A DNA stretch of 64,000 nucleotides, taken from positions 62,001-126,000 of the forward strand of contig JRNA01000017.1 in the NCBI GenBank assembly GCA_000758905.1, written 5' to 3'. Both the position numbers and the translations under genes were made by a program. This DNA comes from Clostridiales bacterium S5-A14a (GTDB lineage: Bacteria; Bacillota; Clostridia; Peptostreptococcales; Anaerovoracaceae). The notes under the pieces were generated by a model. That model saw only the letters and a list, made by a program, of their open reading frames with translations, had not been told where the DNA came from and searched no databases. Positions 1 through 8,598 of this stretch are shown in pieces (positions within the stretch are counted from its first letter, which is position 1; each line of letters starts with the position of its first letter).

Positions 1-606
1 ATCGCAGCCTCCAACAATGCCATCTTCTGATGAAAAACTCCCGGTCTGTGCATACAAAGCGGCTTGCTTTATCTCTTCTTTTTCTTGCTTAAGTTTTCTC
101 TCCTTTATCTTCTCATATTCCTCTTTGTCATGTACAAACAAAACCTTTAAATCGTATCCGAATCTATTCTTTATTGCGTTATGTATAACGGATGCAGTTT
201 TCTGATTCAAAATTTCCGTAGCACTTATACCGCAGGATTTTATTTTCAAAGTCTCGTCTTCAAGCGTAAAATTGTTAGTGCTTATAGCATTTATCCACGG
301 TGACCTTTCGTGTGGACTATCCTTCATATTCCTTAGGATGGCTGTAATAATCTCTCTCTTTGTCTGTATCACATCTTTGTACTTAATTGAAATTTTAACA
401 TCATCAAGTGTAGGCACAACATCCATTAAATTCAGTTTTATTCTCTCCATCACAAAATAGTCCATCACAAAATTCGTCTCTAGCTTCAAAGACAGCGTGG
501 AATTTTCTTTCATAAAATCTGCTGAAATTAATTTATACCTATATCGATCCCTTGCATCCTCCCCAAGGTCTTTGTAATTCATTGACTTTTCAATTATTTC
601 AATCAT
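1..606 (-). CDS. polC: DNA polymerase III PolC-type, N-terminal part (cut by window edge)
   Basis: An open frame runs from an ATG at 606 to the left edge (202 codons) with no stop. It begins MIEIIEKSMNYKDLGED and continues with charged alpha/beta sequence resembling the N-terminal region of Gram-positive PolC replicases, ending in a Lys/Glu-rich helix. The catalytic exonuclease and polymerase domains lie outside the window. The frame is closed just upstream by a stop, so the ATG is the only ordinary start. It begins 33 nt after the ispG stop, the rseP-ispG-polC order usual in Clostridia. The assignment rests on gene order and general resemblance, so it is good but not certain. Confidence 0.72.
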   Translation of the reverse strand, partial: MIEIIEKSMNYKDLGEDARDRYRYKLISADFMKENSTLSLKLETNFVMDYFVMERIKLNLMDVVPTLDDVKISIKYKDVIQTKREIITAILRNMKDSPHERSPWINAISTNNFTLEDETLKIKSCGISATEILNQKTASVIHNAIKNRFGYDLKVLFVHDKEEYEKIKERKLKQEKEEIKQAALYAQTGSFSSEDGIVGGCD

Positions 607-638
607 TTTCTCGTCTTCTTTAAAATCCCTTAAACTAC

Positions 639-1703
639 CTATTTAAGCAAATCTCTATCTCTTCTAATAATACTTAAAAGTTCTTCTAGCAAATCTTCTT
701 CCTTCACGATTTTGATTACTTCTCCCTTTGAGAAAATAATACCTTTTCCATCTCCTCCCGCGAGGCCATAGTCAGCCTCCTTTGCTTCTCCCGGGCCATT
801 TACAACACAACCCATTACAGCAACGGTTATCGGATCATGTATACCTTCTTTCTCGAGCGCATGTTCAACATCGTTTGCCAGTTTCTCTAGGTTGATTTTT
901 GTTCTACCGCATGTTGGACAGGAAACTAGATTTACTCTATCCTTCCTCAGCCCTATAGAGTACAAAATATCTTTTGCAAAACGCACTTCTTCTATCGGGT
1001 CTGCCGTAAGCGACACCCTCATCGTGTCACCGACTCCAGCTAAAATAAGCGATCCGAGCCCTACTGCAGATTTGAGTTTCCCTGACTTAACTGTTCCAGC
1101 TTCAGTAATTCCTATGTGAATTGGATGCTCCGTCATGGAGGCTACAAGTTTATGAGCCTCATAATTCATTTTGACATCGGATGATTTCAAAGATACAACC
1201 AGATTGTCATATCCCATATCTTCTATCAACTTCAAATTTCGAAGAGCACTCTCTGCAAGCCCCTCTGCATCTACGCAGCCACGCTTCATTACTATATCTT
1301 TTTCAAGAGAGCCTGAATTTACACCAACCCTAATTGGAATCTGGCGATTTTTAGCCGCATTTACAACCTTCTCCAAATTTTCCCTTGATCCAATATTCCC
1401 TGGATTTATTCTTATCTTATCTGCACCCTGATTGATGGCTTCGATTGCAAGTCTGTAATCAAAGTGTATATCAGCAACCATTGGTATCTCTACGCTTCTC
1501 TTAATTCTACCAAATATTTCAGCAGCTTCCATGCTCGGTACAGCAAGCCGTATTATCTGACATCCCTCATTTTCAAGCGCTTTGATCTGATTTATCAACG
1601 CATTTTCATCAAGAGGGTTTACATTTGTCATCGATTGTATCACGATCGGATTTCCACCGCCTATCATGACGTCACCTATTTTTACTATTTTCTTGCTGCT
1701 CAT
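639..1703 (-). CDS. ispG: 4-hydroxy-3-methylbut-2-enyl diphosphate synthase (IspG/GcpE)
   Basis: Converts 2-C-methyl-D-erythritol 2,4-cyclodiphosphate to HMBPP, the penultimate step of the DXP isoprenoid pathway. The 354-residue protein has an N-terminal TIM-barrel-like part and a C-terminal iron-sulfur part. The 4Fe-4S ligands are visible as C262 and C265 (SCPTCGRT) and C299 (MGCVVNGPGE), with the conserved glutamate E306. Length is typical of the short bacterial form. Its ATG overlaps the rseP stop by four bases (ATGA), so translation is probably coupled. Dxr, from the same pathway, lies two genes upstream. Confidence 0.96.
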   Translation of the reverse strand: MSSKKIVKIGDVMIGGGNPIVIQSMTNVNPLDENALINQIKALENEGCQIIRLAVPSMEAAEIFGRIKRSVEIPMVADIHFDYRLAIEAINQGADKIRINPGNIGSRENLEKVVNAAKNRQIPIRVGVNSGSLEKDIVMKRGCVDAEGLAESALRNLKLIEDMGYDNLVVSLKSSDVKMNYEAHKLVASMTEHPIHIGITEAGTVKSGKLKSAVGLGSLILAGVGDTMRVSLTADPIEEVRFAKDILYSIGLRKDRVNLVSCPTCGRTKINLEKLANDVEHALEKEGIHDPITVAVMGCVVNGPGEAKEADYGLAGGDGKGIIFSKGEVIKIVKEEDLLEELLSIIRRDRDLLK

Positions 1704-2689
1704 ATCAGTTTACCTACATCATTTATCGTTACAATGACCGCCAAAAGTAACAACAGTCCCATACCAACGGCGTGGATTATCCCCTCGGTTCTGTCACTTA
1801 TCATTTTTCCAGTAATCGATCTGATAAAAACAAAAACAATTCTTCCACCATCTAGTGCTGGCAATGGGAGTAAATTGATGATTGCAAGGTTAAGACTCAC
1901 CAGTGCAACAAAGGCTGCTACATACTGTATCCCCAGTTTACTCGTTTGTCCTACCATCGAAACCATGCCGACAGGGCCTGCAATGTCTTTTGTTGAAATA
2001 CCACCAGTAATAAGTCCTTTGAAGGCCATTAGCATTGATTTGCCCATTTCGTATGTGGCCAATGTTCCGCCCCCAATCGCGCTGGCAGGATTCCGCGTCA
2101 ATCGACTTGTTATCCCTATTATTTTTTGACCTTCCATTTCTTCGGGATGCACATCAATCACTTGTTTTTTTCTATCCCTCAAAATCTCTACCGAAAGAGT
2201 ATCATCTGATGACTTGATACCTTCAACTACCTTATTCCAGTTATTTGTTTGCTTTCCATCAATCGAGAGGATTTGATCGCCTGACAAAATACCTGCTTCC
2301 GCTGCAGGGCTGCCTGTTCTTACCTCATCTATTGTTGTCGAAGCTGTTCCATATGCAAATGCTAATATAACAAGTATAAGCCAGGCTGTGATTATGTTCA
2401 TAGTTGCGCCTGCTATTAGTACTGCTATCTTTGAAAGTGGAGATTTATTATTGAATGCTCTAGGATTATCGCTTTCCTCGTTCTCACCTTCCATTGCACA
2501 AAATCCACCAATTGGCAAAAGCCTTAGCGAGTATTTTGTTTCTCCCTTCTGCTTATTCCATATCTTGGGACCCATGCCTATTGAAAACTCATTAACCTGC
2601 ACGCCGACAGCCTTTGCCACGACAAAATGTCCAAGTTCATGAGGTATTATCATCATTAAAAAGAGTAATATAGCATATATTGCTACCAT
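1700..2689 (-). CDS. rseP: Site-2 intramembrane zinc metalloprotease RseP
   Basis: Membrane-embedded protease of the S2P family that cleaves transmembrane anti-sigma factors or signal-peptide remnants. The zinc-binding HELGH motif is at residues 17-21 inside the first membrane segment. A PDZ domain covers roughly residues 115-195, and the second active-site motif ALDGG, with D280, lies in the C-terminal membrane part. The 329-residue length suits the single-PDZ Gram-positive type (RasP). The start has a good AGGAG site about 7 nt upstream and overlaps the dxr end by 7 bases. Its target is not shown by the window. Confidence 0.95.
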   Translation of the reverse strand: MVAIYAILLFLMMIIPHELGHFVVAKAVGVQVNEFSIGMGPKIWNKQKGETKYSLRLLPIGGFCAMEGENEESDNPRAFNNKSPLSKIAVLIAGATMNIITAWLILVILAFAYGTASTTIDEVRTGSPAAEAGILSGDQILSIDGKQTNNWNKVVEGIKSSDDTLSVEILRDRKKQVIDVHPEEMEGQKIIGITSRLTRNPASAIGGGTLATYEMGKSMLMAFKGLITGGISTKDIAGPVGMVSMVGQTSKLGIQYVAAFVALVSLNLAIINLLPLPALDGGRIVFVFIRSITGKMISDRTEGIIHAVGMGLLLLLAVIVTINDVGKLI

Positions 2690-3873
2690 AGCCTTCTCCT
2701 AATTCTTTCTTTTACTTCCCTATCCATTTCTTTAATTTCATCAATTGTTTTCAATCCTACTGGTTCGTGTTTGTCTAAAAATGATTCTAGATTATTCTGT
2801 ATATCTATGAATTGAATCTTCTCGTTTAGAAATAGATCCACGAGGGCTTCGTTAGCGGAATTCAAGACTGCTGGATAACTCTTTCCTTCTTCAAGTGCCG
2901 CATATGCAAAAGCCAAGCATTTGAACACAGACATGTCTGGCTTTTCAAATGTTAAGTTTCCAATTTCAAATAGATCAGTAAATTTCATGCCTTTGTTATC
3001 TTCGAGCTCCATGCTGTCCTCGCTCGCAGAGATGATTTTCTTTCGCTCGCCATAGTTAATTGCATATGAAATCGGAACCCTCATGTCAGGCATACCCATT
3101 TGGGCAATGATAGAGCCATCTATGAATTCAACAGCTGAATGCACTATGCTTTGAGGATGCACGTGAACATCTATCTTGTATAAATCAACATCGAATAACC
3201 ACTTTGCTTCAATAACCTCTAAGCCTTTATTCATCATCGTCGCAGAGTCTACTGTTATTTTCTTGCCCATTGACCAGTTTGGATGATTAAGAGCGTCTTT
3301 TAGCGTAACATGTTGAAGTTCCTCAAGGCTATACCCTCTAAACGGCCCTCCTGAGGCGGTCAAAATTATCCTTCTTACTATATTTTCCGCATTGATTCTG
3401 TTTTTATATGTATCCAGGCATTGATATATTGCGCTATGTTCGCTATCTACAGGAAGAATCTCAATCCCCTTATCTTGTACGGCTTTCATAATGATCTCTC
3501 CACCGGCAACCAAGGTCTCCTTGTTTGCAAGGGCAATATCTTTTCCGCTTATAATGGCTTTGTATGTCGGTTCAAGTCCGACCATGCCCATTATGGCATT
3601 GATCATGAGATCAGCATCACATTCTGCTACTGCATTTAACCCTTCTTCTCCCCAAAACACCTCGAGATTTGGATATTTTGTTTCCAGTGCTTTTGCGTCC
3701 TCTTCTCTCTCGACAGAAACTATTTGTGGAGCAAATCGTTCAATCTGCTTGGAGAATAGATCTATATTCTTACCACACGCGAGGGCAACGACCTCTATTT
3801 CGTCTTTATTTATGATGTCAAGTGTCTGTCGGCCAATAGAACCAGTTGAGCCGAGAATAGAAATTTTTTTCAC
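2683..3873 (-). CDS. dxr: 1-deoxy-D-xylulose 5-phosphate reductoisomerase
   Basis: Converts DXP to 2-C-methyl-D-erythritol 4-phosphate using NADPH and a divalent metal; first committed step of the non-mevalonate pathway. The N-terminal Rossmann motif is GSTGSIG (residues 8-14). Later conserved blocks include VDSEHSAIYQCL with metal and substrate ligands, GGPFRG, and MNKGLEVIEAKWLF. The 396-residue length is normal. The start is a GTG at 3873 with AGGTG about 7 nt upstream. It sits between cdsA and rseP in the conserved clostridial isoprenoid/lipid cluster. Confidence 0.96.
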   Translation of the reverse strand: MKKISILGSTGSIGRQTLDIINKDEIEVVALACGKNIDLFSKQIERFAPQIVSVEREEDAKALETKYPNLEVFWGEEGLNAVAECDADLMINAIMGMVGLEPTYKAIISGKDIALANKETLVAGGEIIMKAVQDKGIEILPVDSEHSAIYQCLDTYKNRINAENIVRRIILTASGGPFRGYSLEELQHVTLKDALNHPNWSMGKKITVDSATMMNKGLEVIEAKWLFDVDLYKIDVHVHPQSIVHSAVEFIDGSIIAQMGMPDMRVPISYAINYGERKKIISASEDSMELEDNKGMKFTDLFEIGNLTFEKPDMSVFKCLAFAYAALEEGKSYPAVLNSANEALVDLFLNEKIQFIDIQNNLESFLDKHEPVGLKTIDEIKEMDREVKERIRRRLW

Positions 3874-3929
3874 TTATAATCACCTACGTTCTCAGTATTG
3901 TAAAATTACACTTTTGTTGTATCGTTATG

Positions 3930-4715
3930 TTATTTAATTACAAAGTACACATAGTAAAAAACTGCAGGCGCAACAAAGAGCACGCTGTCGAATCGATCCA
4001 TTACACCGCCGTGTCCTGGAATTAGATTCCCGTAGTCCTTGATGCCCATCTTTCGCTTGAATGCTGATGCTGTCAAATCGCCTGCCATAGAAATAGGGCT
4101 ACATACTATGCCCAAAATTATGCAATGAATCAACATATCGGGCATAACCAGTAATCCGAAAATCGTTGAACAAAGTGCACTCCCTACTACACCGCCAACA
4201 GCTCCTTCAATTGTTTTCTTAGGGCTGAGCACTGGTGCCAACTTGTGTTTTCCGAATAAATATCCAGTAAAATATGCGAAAATATCTGAGCCAAATGCAG
4301 TAATGAAAATAATCCAGACTATCTTGTGCATTGTAATATCAACTAAATATACGTGATATGCAAAAAATACCACATAAACAATGCCCAAAATTGTAGCCAT
4401 TGAATCTGCCATTTCCCGTTCTTCAATCTTAAACATGTATATCATCGAGATAATAACAAAGGCAGCCAACCATAACATCATGACATCGGTTCTTTCTTGG
4501 GCCAAGCTACCAATTACAGCAAGTGACATAGCTGCTATTCTCCCAATCAAATGGCAAGGTTTGATGCCCACATTTTCAAAGCCATTATAAAACTCTTTAA
4601 CGCCGAGCATGCCTACCAAAATAGATGCTGTCAAAATGAAATATCCACCGAGGTAAACCAATATCAGCAATGGGACCATTATCAATCCCGAAATAACTCT
4701 AGTTTTCAAATTCAT
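3930..4715 (-). CDS. cdsA: Phosphatidate cytidylyltransferase (CDP-diglyceride synthase)
   Basis: Integral membrane enzyme that makes CDP-diacylglycerol from phosphatidic acid and CTP for phospholipid synthesis. The 261-residue protein has about seven hydrophobic segments. The family signature near the C terminus is clear: SAFKRKMGIKDYGN followed by LIPGHGGVMDRFDS. The ATG overlaps the uppS stop (ATGA), with GGAGG immediately upstream, so it is translationally coupled to uppS. Confidence is high. Confidence 0.95.
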   Translation of the reverse strand: MNLKTRVISGLIMVPLLILVYLGGYFILTASILVGMLGVKEFYNGFENVGIKPCHLIGRIAAMSLAVIGSLAQERTDVMMLWLAAFVIISMIYMFKIEEREMADSMATILGIVYVVFFAYHVYLVDITMHKIVWIIFITAFGSDIFAYFTGYLFGKHKLAPVLSPKKTIEGAVGGVVGSALCSTIFGLLVMPDMLIHCIILGIVCSPISMAGDLTASAFKRKMGIKDYGNLIPGHGGVMDRFDSVLFVAPAVFYYVYFVIK

Positions 4716-5503
4716 CTTCCTCCAAATCGTCTTTCTCTGTTAGAATACTCCTCGATAATTCTCCAAAATTCATCGCGTGTAAAGTCGGGCCACAAAACAG
4801 GTGTGAAGGCAAATTCACTATATGCAGCCTGCCAAAGCAAGAAATTCGAGAGTCTTTCTTCTCCGCTTGTCCTTATAATCAAATCCGGATCAGGTATATT
4901 CCCATTTCCATCTCCGGTATAAAGATATTTTGAGAAATTTTCTTCTGTGATTATTTTATCCGACAGTGAATCTAATTTATCTGCTATTAGTTCCTTGAAG
5001 GTAATGTTTTCAGATTCGCAAAGTTCATCTGATGTTTTAAATGCATCGGTCAAGATTCCTCTCACCGCCCTTAAAATCTCGGCTCTGCTGCCATAGTTAA
5101 TGGCAATATTCAGAGTCAAACCCGTGTTATTCTTAGTAGTTTCAATTGTTTCCAAGAGTTTATCAAGTGCAGGCTTTGGAATTTTCTCATATTCGCCAAT
5201 TGCATTTACCTTAACATTGTTTCTGTGAAGTTCCTTCAGTTCACTCTCTACATACTTGACCAGAAGTTTAAATATTCCACTAACTTCTTCATTGCTCCTC
5301 TTCCAGTTTTCAGTTGAAAATGCGTAAACTGTTAGATATTTGATTCCCCAATCTGATGCAGCTCTTGTTGCTGTAATCATAGCCTTCATCCCAGCATTAT
5401 GTCCAGCCAATCGAGGAATGCCTCTTTTCTTTGCCCACCTACCATTACCGTCCATAATTATAGCAACGTGCTTAGGCATGTTCTGTACAGTTGAATTTTC
5501 CAT
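4712..5503 (-). CDS. uppS: Undecaprenyl diphosphate synthase (cis-prenyltransferase)
   Basis: Cytosolic cis-prenyltransferase that extends farnesyl diphosphate with isopentenyl diphosphate to make the C55 carrier lipid for wall synthesis. The catalytic motif MDGNGRWAKKRG starts at M17, with catalytic D18. The C-terminal signature IRTSGEERLSNF and the following WQAAYSEF block are intact. Length 263 is slightly longer than usual because of an eight-residue N-terminal extension. A perfect hairpin separates it from frr (5555-5579). It uses the product of the dxr/ispG pathway encoded downstream. Confidence 0.96.
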   Translation of the reverse strand: MENSTVQNMPKHVAIIMDGNGRWAKKRGIPRLAGHNAGMKAMITATRAASDWGIKYLTVYAFSTENWKRSNEEVSGIFKLLVKYVESELKELHRNNVKVNAIGEYEKIPKPALDKLLETIETTKNNTGLTLNIAINYGSRAEILRAVRGILTDAFKTSDELCESENITFKELIADKLDSLSDKIITEENFSKYLYTGDGNGNIPDPDLIIRTSGEERLSNFLLWQAAYSEFAFTPVLWPDFTRDEFWRIIEEYSNRERRFGGR

Positions 5504-5554
5504 ATGAATATCGTTTCCTTAAATTTGATATTGTCAAACTTACCCTATTAAACG

Positions 5555-5579
5555 AATATGGCTGCCAAGCAGCCATATT
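5555..5579 (-). terminator. 11-bp perfect hairpin between frr and uppS
   Basis: AATATGGCTGC and its exact complement are separated by three bases and lie 2 nt after the frr stop. On the minus strand it is followed by TTCGTTTAATA, only a weak U tract. It may be a partial terminator, a processing site or an mRNA-stabilising hairpin inside the operon. Confidence 0.55.
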
Positions 5580-5581
5580 TC

Positions 5582-6136
5582 TTAAACTTCCATAATATCT
5601 TTTTCTTTTTCAGCTATGACATCGTCTATGTCTTTCACTGCCTTATCTATACTCTTTTGAACCTTGTCCAAATCTGACTTAAATTCGTCCTCTGAGATTT
5701 CTCCATTTTTCTCACTCTTCTTCAAAGCATCATTTGCCTCTCGTCTCAGATTACGAATCGCTATCTTTGAATCCTCACCCATTTTCTTAACGGTCTTAAC
5801 AAGTTCCTTCCTGCGTTCCTCAGTCAAAGGAGGAATCGAAAGTCTAACGACCTTACCGTCATTAACAGGGGCTATGCCTAAATCGGCGAGATTAATAGCC
5901 TTCTCAATATCTCCGATAGATTTAGGATCAAACGGTGTTATCATAATCGTCCTTGGATCAGGAACTGAAATGTTTGATAAATTTTGTAAAGGATTAGGTG
6001 AGCCATAGTAGTCAACCATAACCTTATCAAGTAGAGCCGGATTTGCTCTTCCAGCTCGTACAGTTTTTAAATCCGCTCTTAAAACATCTATAGTTTTATC
6101 TATTTTCTCTTCCATTGTCTTATGTGAATGACTCAT
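5582..6136 (-). CDS. frr: Ribosome recycling factor
   Basis: Splits post-termination ribosomes together with EF-G. The 184-residue protein has the family's three-helix-bundle and beta-domain pattern, including LRAGRANPALLDKVMVDYYG near residues 25-45, the block ISVPDPRTIMITPFD, and the charged PPLTEERRKELVK region. The ATG has AGGAGG seven bases upstream. It follows pyrH with a short gap, the standard pyrH-frr-uppS-cdsA order. Confidence 0.97.
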   Translation of the reverse strand: MSHSHKTMEEKIDKTIDVLRADLKTVRAGRANPALLDKVMVDYYGSPNPLQNLSNISVPDPRTIMITPFDPKSIGDIEKAINLADLGIAPVNDGKVVRLSIPPLTEERRKELVKTVKKMGEDSKIAIRNLRREANDALKKSEKNGEISEDEFKSDLDKVQKSIDKAVKDIDDVIAEKEKDIMEV

Positions 6137-6174
6137 CTTTCTTCCTCCTGAAATTTAATATCTTCGGCAAATAC

Positions 6175-6879
6175 TTAAGAAATAAATGTACCTATGCGTT
6201 CTCCCTGAACAGCTTTTAGTACGTTTCCGTCTTCAGAAATTGCAAAAACGTGTATAGCTATTTTGTTATCTCTACATAGGGTTGCAGCTGTTTGATCCAT
6301 TACCTTGAGATCTTTTTCAACTAAATCTCGATGAGATAGTGTATCGTATTTCACGGCATCAGGATTACTCTTAGGGTCGGCAGAATAAACTGCATCTATA
6401 TTTTTGGCTAACAAAATAATATCTGCTCCGATTTCAGCTGCCCTGAGTGCGGCCGCTGTATCCGTCGAGAAAAATGGGCTGCCAGTTCCTCCGCCAAAAA
6501 TTACTATATCCTTGTGCTCAAGTTCGCTTATAGCCCTTCTCCTTGCATATGGTTCAGCAATTTCAGTCATCTCTATAGCTGTCTGAACTCTAGCTTTAAT
6601 TCCTATGGCCAGAAAAGCTTCCTGAAGTGCAAGTGAGTTCATAACAGTTGCAAGCATCCCCATATAGTCTGCTGTGGCCTGGTCCATCTTGGTGGTTGTC
6701 CTTCCACGCCAAAAATTTCCTCCGCCCACAACGATTCCAACTTCAACTCCAAGTTCATGCACCTTTGCAACTTCTCTTGCAATCTTATTAACCATGGAGT
6801 TATCAATTCCGAATTTGGTTTCACCAGCAAGTGCTTCTCCGCTTATCTTTAAAAGCACTCTTTTGTACTTTGGTTCCAT
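6175..6879 (-). CDS. pyrH: Uridylate kinase (UMP kinase)
   Basis: Phosphorylates UMP to UDP in pyrimidine nucleotide synthesis. The 234-residue amino-acid-kinase fold starts [12 protein letters not shown], has the glycine-rich [13 protein letters not shown] loop, the [16 protein letters not shown] block typical of bacterial PyrH, and [26 protein letters not shown] ribosome site lies just upstream of the ATG. It is transcribed with frr. Confidence 0.97.
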   Translation of the reverse strand: MEPKYKRVLLKISGEALAGETKFGIDNSMVNKIAREVAKVHELGVEVGIVVGGGNFWRGRTTTKMDQATADYMGMLATVMNSLALQEAFLAIGIKARVQTAIEMTEIAEPYARRRAISELEHKDIVIFGGGTGSPFFSTDTAAALRAAEIGADIILLAKNIDAVYSADPKSNPDAVKYDTLSHRDLVEKDLKVMDQTAATLCRDNKIAIHVFAISEDGNVLKAVQGERIGTFIS

Positions 6880-6971
6880 AATATGCCCCCAATATATTTT
6901 ATCCCCTATATTCTATCAAAAAACCGCTATGGTTTCAATTGCAAAATAGGATATCTATATAATGCATCTAG

Positions 6972-7844
6972 TTAATCAAAGGGTTGAAATCCGTAACCTC
7001 GAACTTCACTGTAATCTAGTATAATTACAAATGCGTTAGGATCTATTTCTCTGACAATGCGGTTTATCCTAACCTGCTGAGCCCTGTTGCAGGCACAAAT
7101 CAGAACTTCCTTGTCATTGCCAGTGTACGAACCCTTCGCTAGCAGCCTCGTGGAACTTCTGTCGATATTATCTGCAATACTCTTAGCTATTTCTACGCTG
7201 TAATCAGAAATTATCATTGCCATCTTGCCTGCATTGAAACCGAACATAATTCGGTCAATTACCATAGTTTCTACTGCTGTGAATAAGAAACCAAACAAAA
7301 CAGCATCGATATTATTAAAGACAAGCCATCCAGCAAAAATTATCATTCCATCGATTAGAATCGTAATTTGTCCAATTGATAGATGCGGTTTAACCTTACG
7401 AGCAGACATTATTACAAGGTCGGTGCCTCCAGTACAAGTTTGGTTATTATAAATAATTGCTAAGCCTGCTCCTGCAAAAGCTCCCGCATATATCGCTGCC
7501 ATCAACGGCATTCCTTCATACATTCCTATTTTAGGTGCAACAAAATCCAGGAAGAAAGCACTTATCACAAGTGTTCTGGCTGTCCTAAGCAAATAGCCTT
7601 TCCCAAGATAACGGTATGACCCAATGATTATAGGAATGTTGAGAACTAAAGAAATTGTACCGATTGGCAGATATTTGAAATAGTGATTTATGATAATAGC
7701 TACTCCAGAGATGCCTCCTGGAGCAAAATTGGCATGTTTTGCAAAATAATAAATACCAATAGCATACAGAAATGACCCCAAACAGTCTAATAGAATTTCC
7801 TTCAAAAAATTACGATTTTCAAGATTTAACCCTTTTTCTTTCAT
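6972..7844 (-). CDS. YitT-family membrane protein (DUF161 + DUF2179)
   Basis: A polytopic membrane protein of about 290 residues. The first two thirds contain hydrophobic segments typical of the YitT_membrane repeat (for example FAPGGISGVAIIIN and NNQTCTGGTDLVIM). The last ~80 residues form the soluble DUF2179 domain (VLICACNRAQQVRINRIVREIDPNAFVIILDYSEVRGYGF, positions approximate). Function of the family is unknown. The frame can be read from a GTG six bases earlier, but AAAGGA fits the ATG at 7844. It lies between yigZ and pyrH; the link to either is unclear. Confidence 0.85.
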   Translation of the reverse strand: MKEKGLNLENRNFLKEILLDCLGSFLYAIGIYYFAKHANFAPGGISGVAIIINHYFKYLPIGTISLVLNIPIIIGSYRYLGKGYLLRTARTLVISAFFLDFVAPKIGMYEGMPLMAAIYAGAFAGAGLAIIYNNQTCTGGTDLVIMSARKVKPHLSIGQITILIDGMIIFAGWLVFNNIDAVLFGFLFTAVETMVIDRIMFGFNAGKMAMIISDYSVEIAKSIADNIDRSSTRLLAKGSYTGNDKEVLICACNRAQQVRINRIVREIDPNAFVIILDYSEVRGYGFQPFD

Positions 7845-7850
7845 CAACAC

Positions 7851-7965
7851 CAGTCCTTTCTAATTATAAAAAAAATAAATGTTAGTCGGTAGCTATGGGG
7901 CTCGTCACTGCCGGCACATAGGACCATTGGTGTAGCTAAAAGTATAATATTAATTTTCAATTATG
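7851..7965. other. Intergenic gap between yigZ and the yitT-like gene
   Basis: A 115-bp gap. On the minus strand it has a TATAAT a few bases upstream of the yitT-like ribosome site and a GC-richer central stretch (7890-7930) that could fold, flanked by TAGCTA copies. No clear terminator or promoter pair was made out. Confidence 0.4.
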
Positions 7966-8598
7966 TTAAAATAATTGAACCTTTTCATTCCTTGTTTCAT
8001 GACCTAGCAAAACTATATCATTTGACGTGAAATTTATCAATCTAGTTTTTAAAATTTCTAAATCATTAATGTCTGTTTTGATTTCTAAACGCACCTTGTC
8101 TGTAAATGATTCCGATATTATTTCAGCATCCCACTCGGGTAAAACTGTAATAATTTTTGAGTGATCAGAGTAGGTAATATCAGCATAAAGTATAGCCATT
8201 TCAGCCACTCCACAAATGCCTGCCTCCTCAAGAGCAAGTTTTGTAGTTGATGTATATGCCCTGACCAATCCGCCAGTGCCAAGTTTGATACCGCCAAAAT
8301 ACCTTGTAACCATCACAGCAACATTTGTTATACCTTCACTCACAAGCAATTGAAGAATTGGTGGCCCTGAGGTGCCCTGTGGCTCACCATCATCACTTGC
8401 CCATTGAAGTTGAAGTTTGTCTCCTATCACCATCGCGGGCACATTGTGTGTGGCTAGCCTGTGCTCTTTGCGAATAAGAGCAAAAAAATCTTCTGCTTCT
8501 TCTCTGCTTTGTGCTGGATAAATATTTGCAATAAATTTAGATTTTTTTATGATTTGCTGGACACTAGATTCTCCATTCACAGTCTTATATAGTAACAT
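7966..8598 (-). CDS. yigZ: YigZ/IMPACT-family protein
   Basis: About 210 residues, the normal size of the YigZ family. The N-terminal IMPACT domain shows KKSKFIANIYPAQSREEAEDF, the ASDDGEPQGTSGPPIL block and VTRYFGGIKLGTGGLVRAY, which are the family hallmarks. A C-terminal DUF1949-type domain follows. The frame is open for 20 more codons upstream, but homology begins at the ATG at 8598, which overlaps the hflX end by 14 bases. Members are linked to translation regulation; the exact role here is unknown. Confidence 0.9.
   Translation of the reverse strand: MLLYKTVNGESSVQQIIKKSKFIANIYPAQSREEAEDFFALIRKEHRLATHNVPAMVIGDKLQLQWASDDGEPQGTSGPPILQLLVSEGITNVAVMVTRYFGGIKLGTGGLVRAYTSTTKLALEEAGICGVAEMAILYADITYSDHSKIITVLPEWDAEIISESFTDKVRLEIKTDINDLEILKTRLINFTSNDIVLLGHETRNEKVQLF

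Noticed and set aside
1464-2129. Plus-strand open frame of 221 codons
   Set aside because: Lies antisense to ispG and rseP, has no ribosome site or recognisable domain, and the minus-strand genes are certain.
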